From Nocardia macrotermitis (GTDB lineage: Bacteria > Actinomycetota > Actinomycetes > Mycobacteriales > Mycobacteriaceae), in the NCBI RefSeq assembly GCF_009604405.1, contig NZ_WEGK01000023.1:47482-111481 (forward strand): DNA of 64,000 nucleotides. The letters run 5' to 3'. Each line of letters begins with the position of its first letter. The stretch's first letter is position 1. Below the pieces are notes generated by a model that saw nothing but the letters and a program-made list of their open reading frames with translations, ran no database searches and was not told the origin of the DNA. The translations under genes were made by a program, and so were the position numbers. This document shows positions 60,346 to 64,000 of this stretch, in pieces.

Positions 60346-61868
60346 AGGGCGTCTCCCATTGGCCCCTTGCCGACGATTATCGGCTGTTCCCCATCCACCG
60401 GACCTTTCCCCGCAACGGTCTTCGGCTCAGCATCCATCGGCCCCTTGCCGACGGCAATCTGCGGCGTGACATCCGTCGATGCATTGCCGACTGCGGTCTT
60501 CGGCACGCCCATCGGTCCATTACCGATATGAGGCTCGGGCTTGGCCGGGGTAGTCCCAGTGGTCTGAGGTACGGACGGTGCCGGAGATTGATCATGGTCA
60601 GGATTGATGCCGATCACACCCGCACCCGCCTCGGCGAATTCGGCCAGCTCCGAATACCTGCGCCGCAAGTACTCGGGGCTGGTTTTGGAGCGCTCGTCCG
60701 ATTCCTGACGCCCGTGCCCCTGACCGGCATGCGGCATTCCGCTCGACGCTTGCCGCTGCGACGCCGGTTGCGTCTGGGGCGATCGCTCCGACGAATTCGA
60801 TTGTGCCGTAGCCGGAGTCGGCTCGCCAGGCTTCGCGATGCCTGGGCCACCACCTGATGGTGACTTCGCCCCATCCGGCGTGCTCGGAGTCATCGGGCCG
60901 ACTCCGAGTGCGTTGGAACCCGGGGCATTACCAGTAGCCGCGGTGGAATTCATCGTTGACGGAGTCGAGGTCGCCGCAGCCGGGCTGGTGCTTGTCGACA
61001 GGCCGGAGTTCGATGCAGCAGCTGTGGTCGACGGCGAACTGGCCGAAGCCGAATGAGTTTGATCAGAGGGTGAATTCGACTGAGGCCCAACGTTTTGCGT
61101 CTGATCCTTAGGCTTTCCATCCCCAGAGTTGCCGTTCTTGTTTTCAGCATCATGAGTGCTCTGGGGGCCAGATTGTTCCGCTTGTAGCGCAGGTTTACTG
61201 GTTGCAGCAGGTGCAGGTGTTCCCGGATTCGCAGGTACCTCGGGCTGCTGCTGAGGTGCAACGAACCGGGGTACCGAATCCCCAGATGCGGGCATCGTGG
61301 GGTTGTACACGAAGTTCATCGTGTCTCGCACGCCAGCCTCGGCCTCGGCCGCCGCCGTGTTGTACGCCGTGCGCTGAGCAGCACCTTCTGCGGCTTCCTT
61401 GGCTGGATTCGAGTCTTCCTGATAAGGAGCAGCGGGAGGCGGGATCGCCGCCTTGACAGTCTGCGCGGCAGAGGAATTCAAATCCATCAACCGCTGCACG
61501 GTCGTCGCCGTGCTATGCGTTTCCTCACTCGCCGACAGCAACGTGCTGATCGCCTTCTGTGCCGACTCGGCTGCTTCCCCGGACCATTCGGCCAACTCGC
61601 GTTTCACTACCCGCGAGTACTCATCGAACAAGTCGTGCAGCTTCTGAGCCCGATCGCTCCAGTGAGACGCCGTCTGACCGAGCGCATCCGGGCTCAGCTT
61701 CTCGTGAACCAGATCCCAAATCTGCTGATGCGTATAGGAATTGAACTGCTCACGATCAGCGACGTATGCCCCGTCAACTCCCGCTGCTCCGAATCCGCTG
61801 ATATGAGCCAACTCCGACTCTTGCAGCCGGATGTCGTCTGCGATCTCGTTCTTCGTCCGTCTACCCAT
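60342..61868 (-). CDS. PPE-like / WXG-type protein with disordered C-terminus
   Basis: 508 aa. Residues ~40-180 form helices with W-S-G at 95-97 (ELAEWSGEAAESAQ) and YTHQQIWDLVHEKL, the PPE/WXG100 pattern in Nocardia. The rest is Pro/Ser/Thr/Gln-rich. The last ~60 residues contain four degenerate GKGPMD/GNGPMG units spaced by ~14 residues. It is followed by EspG with 4-nt overlap. Probably exported through an ESX system encoded elsewhere. Confidence 0.8.
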   Translation of the reverse strand: MGRRTKNEIADDIRLQESELAHISGFGAAGVDGAYVADREQFNSYTHQQIWDLVHEKLSPDALGQTASHWSDRAQKLHDLFDEYSRVVKRELAEWSGEAAESAQKAISTLLSASEETHSTATTVQRLMDLNSSAAQTVKAAIPPPAAPYQEDSNPAKEAAEGAAQRTAYNTAAAEAEAGVRDTMNFVYNPTMPASGDSVPRFVAPQQQPEVPANPGTPAPAATSKPALQAEQSGPQSTHDAENKNGNSGDGKPKDQTQNVGPQSNSPSDQTHSASASSPSTTAAASNSGLSTSTSPAAATSTPSTMNSTAATGNAPGSNALGVGPMTPSTPDGAKSPSGGGPGIAKPGEPTPATAQSNSSERSPQTQPASQRQASSGMPHAGQGHGRQESDERSKTSPEYLRRRYSELAEFAEAGAGVIGINPDHDQSPAPSVPQTTGTTPAKPEPHIGNGPMGVPKTAVGNASTDVTPQIAVGKGPMDAEPKTVAGKGPVDGEQPIIVGKGPMGDAL

Positions 61869-61883
61869 ATCGCCCCCGGTGAC

Positions 61884-62546
61884 TCAGTTGTTCCCAACGC
61901 GCGGCAGGATTCCCTGCACGAGATCGGTCATGCCCGAACATCTTTCAGGCGTCGGGCCGTTGATGTGATCGGCGAAGATTCTCCGCAGGAAGTTGATGTA
62001 CCCCGCTTTGGTCTGGACCAGCACAGTGCATGTACCCGGATCTGTCTCCCGCGCAATCATCGCCTGGCGACCAGCGATGGTCGTATCCTGGATCTGGGCA
62101 CCGAGGCTCGTTTCGTTGGATCTGCCCTCGTCCATAGTTCGATTGCCCGACAAGATATTCAGCGAGTAGGCCCTGTCCGGCGATCGGACCGAACAGCTCA
62201 AGAATGTGTACTCGGCGTTGATATCCGCAGGCCGCTTTCGCGTCGCGGGGTCATATCCGAGACGGGTCAGCGTCGCATCATCGATCCATGTGCACGGGTC
62301 GAACACGACATCGGGGCGACCGCCTTGATTGTGCTGCGCCGGAGGCTGCAAGCTCGGCACTGTCAAAGTCGGAAATGGTGCAGTACCAATCGATTTCGAT
62401 ACAGTGGTCTCACTGGCTGTCGATGTCGCAGTCGTTGAACCGTGCTGAGAAGTGCTGCACCCCAGGGTAATCAATGCCACTGCAACGAGGCCAGCAGCAC
62501 TTGACGCTCGACGGCGGCTGACGCAAAGCCTCCGCAACAAGTTCAT
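61884..62546 (-). CDS. DUF3558 family lipoprotein
   Basis: 220 aa from ATG 62546. Signal peptide with lipobox cysteine C30 (LITLGC), a Ser/Thr linker, then the DUF3558 domain marked by VVFDPCTWIDDATLTRLGYD and a second cysteine in FLSCSVRS. The family is cell-surface and of unknown role, common beside ESX genes in Nocardia. It overlaps the upstream helical gene by ATGA and precedes the PPE-like gene by 15 nt. Confidence 0.88.
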   Translation of the reverse strand: MNLLRRLCVSRRRASSAAGLVAVALITLGCSTSQHGSTTATSTASETTVSKSIGTAPFPTLTVPSLQPPAQHNQGGRPDVVFDPCTWIDDATLTRLGYDPATRKRPADINAEYTFLSCSVRSPDRAYSLNILSGNRTMDEGRSNETSLGAQIQDTTIAGRQAMIARETDPGTCTVLVQTKAGYINFLRRIFADHINGPTPERCSGMTDLVQGILPRVGNN

Positions 62547-62926
62547 GCGTTCCCCTCGAGCGCCTGGGCTGAGAATTTGAGCGCGGCCGCATTCGCAGCA
62601 TCCGCTTCGACAAGCTTCCCAGCTGCCAACCACGCCGCCTTGTTCTGCATCGTCACCAGCTTCAATGCCTTCAGCGTGGTGATGTATTCCTGCCCCTTGG
62701 CCCCGAACCCTTGCGCTAGTGCGCGACCGGAAGGTAGGTCCGGGAAGCCGGTCACATGGATGAGCGGATCGGAAGCATCGATCTCGTCCTCCAAACCGGC
62801 AATGAGCTTATCGCTCGCTGCGGCAAGCCGCTTCGCGCTGTCCACCGGCATCACGAAGTGCCCGGCCTTCGCTGCCGCATAGGCGGCCTGGGCATCCTTC
62901 TGTCCCTTGTCCGGTAGGTCTGCCAC
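62543..62926 (-). CDS. Small helical WXG100-like protein
   Basis: 127 aa, all alpha-helical in appearance: KDAQAAYAAAKAGHFVMPVD, KRLAAASDKLIAGLEDEID and AAWLAAGKLVEADAANAAAL. No WXG turn in canonical form, but size and position at the head of an ESX-type operon suggest a secreted partner. GTG 62926 has GAGGGGG about ten bases upstream; a GTG at 62950 is an alternative. Confidence 0.75.
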   Translation of the reverse strand: MADLPDKGQKDAQAAYAAAKAGHFVMPVDSAKRLAAASDKLIAGLEDEIDASDPLIHVTGFPDLPSGRALAQGFGAKGQEYITTLKALKLVTMQNKAAWLAAGKLVEADAANAAALKFSAQALEGNA

Positions 62927-63059
62927 GGTGCTCTGCCCCCTCGATATCACCAGCTGGGCTCATCTCGGCAAGCCCCGTCCAGCACGCAGTTTATCAGCGG
63001 GCCTGAGTCAGCGGGCGGCCGATGAGCAACGGCACGGCCCATCGCAGCCGCTGACCAGG

Positions 63060-63491
63060 TCATTCCGGTAACACACGGACCAACACCCGAGACACTCTGA
63101 TCGCCCGGTCCGTGGGCGAGACAAGGCTTTCCGGACTGATCCTGAGGACATCGATGGTGCATGAGCCCTGCGAAGTGGGAAAGAGTAGACAGCAACGGTC
63201 TCCGCTGTGGTCGGAGCCCGGCTGGTATCGATAGGCGGTGCGTTCGGCAATACTGGTGGGGTAGAACTCGATTCGGCGCTCTTTGCGACGGAAGTCATCG
63301 ACCGTACGGCTCTGGGACCATACGTTGATCGCGTAGGTTCGCCACCGGTCGATCCCGCCGCATCGCTTGAAGCCCGACACATCCGGGCGACCGGCAATAC
63401 TCGTGGTCAGGGCGGCGGGCACGACGCCGATCTCCTCCCACATCTCAGGAGGGATCCGACGTGGATCCCACAGTGGTGCAGTAGATTCCAT
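63060..63491 (-). CDS. DUF3558-like protein without signal peptide
   Basis: 143 aa. LWDPRRIPPEMWEEIGV at the start and CCLLFPTSQGSCTIDVLRIS near the end resemble the globular part of DUF3558 proteins, but there is no signal peptide or lipobox. ATG 63491 has GGAGA six bases upstream, so the short form looks genuine rather than a fragment. It may be cytoplasmic. No clear terminator was seen in the 133 nt before the next minus-strand gene. Confidence 0.68.
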   Translation of the reverse strand: MESTAPLWDPRRIPPEMWEEIGVVPAALTTSIAGRPDVSGFKRCGGIDRWRTYAINVWSQSRTVDDFRRKERRIEFYPTSIAERTAYRYQPGSDHSGDRCCLLFPTSQGSCTIDVLRISPESLVSPTDRAIRVSRVLVRVLPE

Positions 63492-63503
63492 TCGATTCTC
63501 CGG

Positions 63504-63641
63504 TCATTCGATTCGGTTGGTGCGAGATGAACTCGGGCTCGATCCCGGATCGGGGCTCGGCCGAGAAGCGGACTGCCATTGGTCCATGGCTGCGGCGAAA
63601 CGTTCCAACGTCTCCAGGTCGAGCCGATCCACGGGCGGCAT
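63504..63641 (-). CDS. Possible short ORF upstream of the DUF3558-like gene
   Basis: 45 aa: MPPVDRLDLETLERFAAAM, then a Ser/Pro-rich tail. Only the first half looks protein-like. It may be the remnant of an ESX-type helical gene or simply non-coding. Confidence 0.3.
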   Translation of the reverse strand: MPPVDRLDLETLERFAAAMDQWQSASRPSPDPGSSPSSSRTNRIE

Positions 63642-63687
63642 CTTCGGGTATCGATGCCTACCTGGAACACGTTGGGGCAGTGTCCGA

Positions 63688-63849
63688 TCAGGTGAGAAGT
63701 TCGTAGCATCCACGGATGTAGGCCGCTTCGGGGATCAGGGTGATGACGTCGCAGAATCGCATCACCTCGGCGAGTTGGATATGCGCTTCGGTCGCTACCA
63801 TCACGGCATCAGGCCGCCAATTGACCACCAGCGCAGTGATATTCGGCAT
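63688..63849 (-). CDS. Possible short ORF at the window edge
   Basis: 53 aa from ATG 63849: ITALVVNWRPDAVMVATEAH and FCDVITLIPEAAYIRG have protein-like composition. The frame is open to the window end, but upstream residues look non-coding. Family not recognised; no strong ribosome site. Confidence 0.35.
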   Translation of the reverse strand: MPNITALVVNWRPDAVMVATEAHIQLAEVMRFCDVITLIPEAAYIRGCYELLT

Positions 63850-63884
63850 CAGCTCAGTATCGACAGCTGCTAGCCTGGATCTTG

Positions 63885-63905
63885 CGCCGGGCCTGCGGCC
63901 CGGCG
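63885..63905. terminator. GC-rich hairpin near the window end
   Basis: CGCCGGGCC-TGC-GGCCCGGCG, perfect 9-bp arms. On the plus strand it is followed by a moderately T-rich stretch. Which gene it serves is unclear. Confidence 0.45.
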
Positions 63906-64000
63906 TGATCGGGTTCGGATTGGTTGTTTGCCGCTGATCAGCGGCTTTCGGGCAATCTTGGGTGGCCCGGTCGGCGGGTTGGCCGCCGGGCTCCACGGGC

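Noticed and set aside
63688..63996. Recombinase or resolvase fragment at the window end
   Set aside because: The short open frame vaguely recalls such domains but lacks the catalytic serine region; not supportable.

Overview
The window looks like chromosomal DNA of a Nocardia or a close mycolic-acid actinobacterium. It has high GC, many GTG/TTG starts, F420 enzymology, lipoproteins, ESX-type proteins, and gene order shared with Mycobacterium tuberculosis (Rv numbers are recalled from memory, not searched). Blocks matching Rv0407-Rv0417 (fgd, pta, ackA, pknG, glnH, glnX, a Nudix hydrolase, thiE, thiO, thiS, thiG), Rv0390-Rv0391 (rhodanese, metZ) and Rv0357c-Rv0361 (purA through a single-pass membrane protein) are recognisable. 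They are separated by lineage-specific genes.

Layout. 1-6391 (minus): an AtuA-family protein, an acyl-CoA dehydrogenase and the two subunits of a biotin-dependent acyl-CoA carboxylase, a branched-chain or acyclic-isoprenoid acyl-CoA degradation operon. 6670-10056: a tiny membrane protein, a class III cyclase and a two-gene ABC exporter. 10068-13001: thiamine thiazole genes (minus) divergent from thiE. 13420-20185: Nudix hydrolase, then glnX-glnH-pknG, the amino-acid sensing and kinase unit. 20284-27499: a Baeyer-Villiger-type monooxygenase, pta-ackA, fgd and a HAD phosphatase. 27510-29951: a reductase-like gene, then metZ and rhodanese behind a clear SAM-IV riboswitch. 30090-36117: a tandem repeat, a small membrane protein, fprA with an IdeR-like box, an amidohydrolase, a nucleoside-permease-like lipoprotein and mcr. 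36231-43259: a large LuxR regulator, two related secreted proteins, ogt, and a MocR regulator with probable operator repeats. 43509-49286: purA, a Rv0358-like gene, a site-2 protease, a FUSC membrane protein and DUF3151. 49385-55796: a 1712-residue low-complexity membrane protein and a fused HadA/HadB dehydratase. 55931-63849 (minus): an orphan ESX effector/chaperone island (WXG100-like, DUF3558 lipoprotein, PPE-like, EspG, EspC-like, an 843-residue WXG-headed protein and a terminal lipoprotein).

The most notable signals are these. (1) PknG carries about 450 extra N-terminal residues with 21 copies of a T-[QHR]-A-[VI] motif, the same motif as the known Thr32 autophosphorylation site of M. tuberculosis PknG. 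(2) The Rv0361-like protein has a giant disordered region with repeated Thr-centred motifs. (3) The ESX island ends in a possible effector/immunity pair whose base composition drops at the effector C-terminus. (4) A SAM-IV riboswitch controls rhodanese-metZ. (5) CTGGACT repeats suggest a MocR circuit covering ogt. (6) A family of short extragenic repeats includes a sequence that supplies ribosome binding sites.
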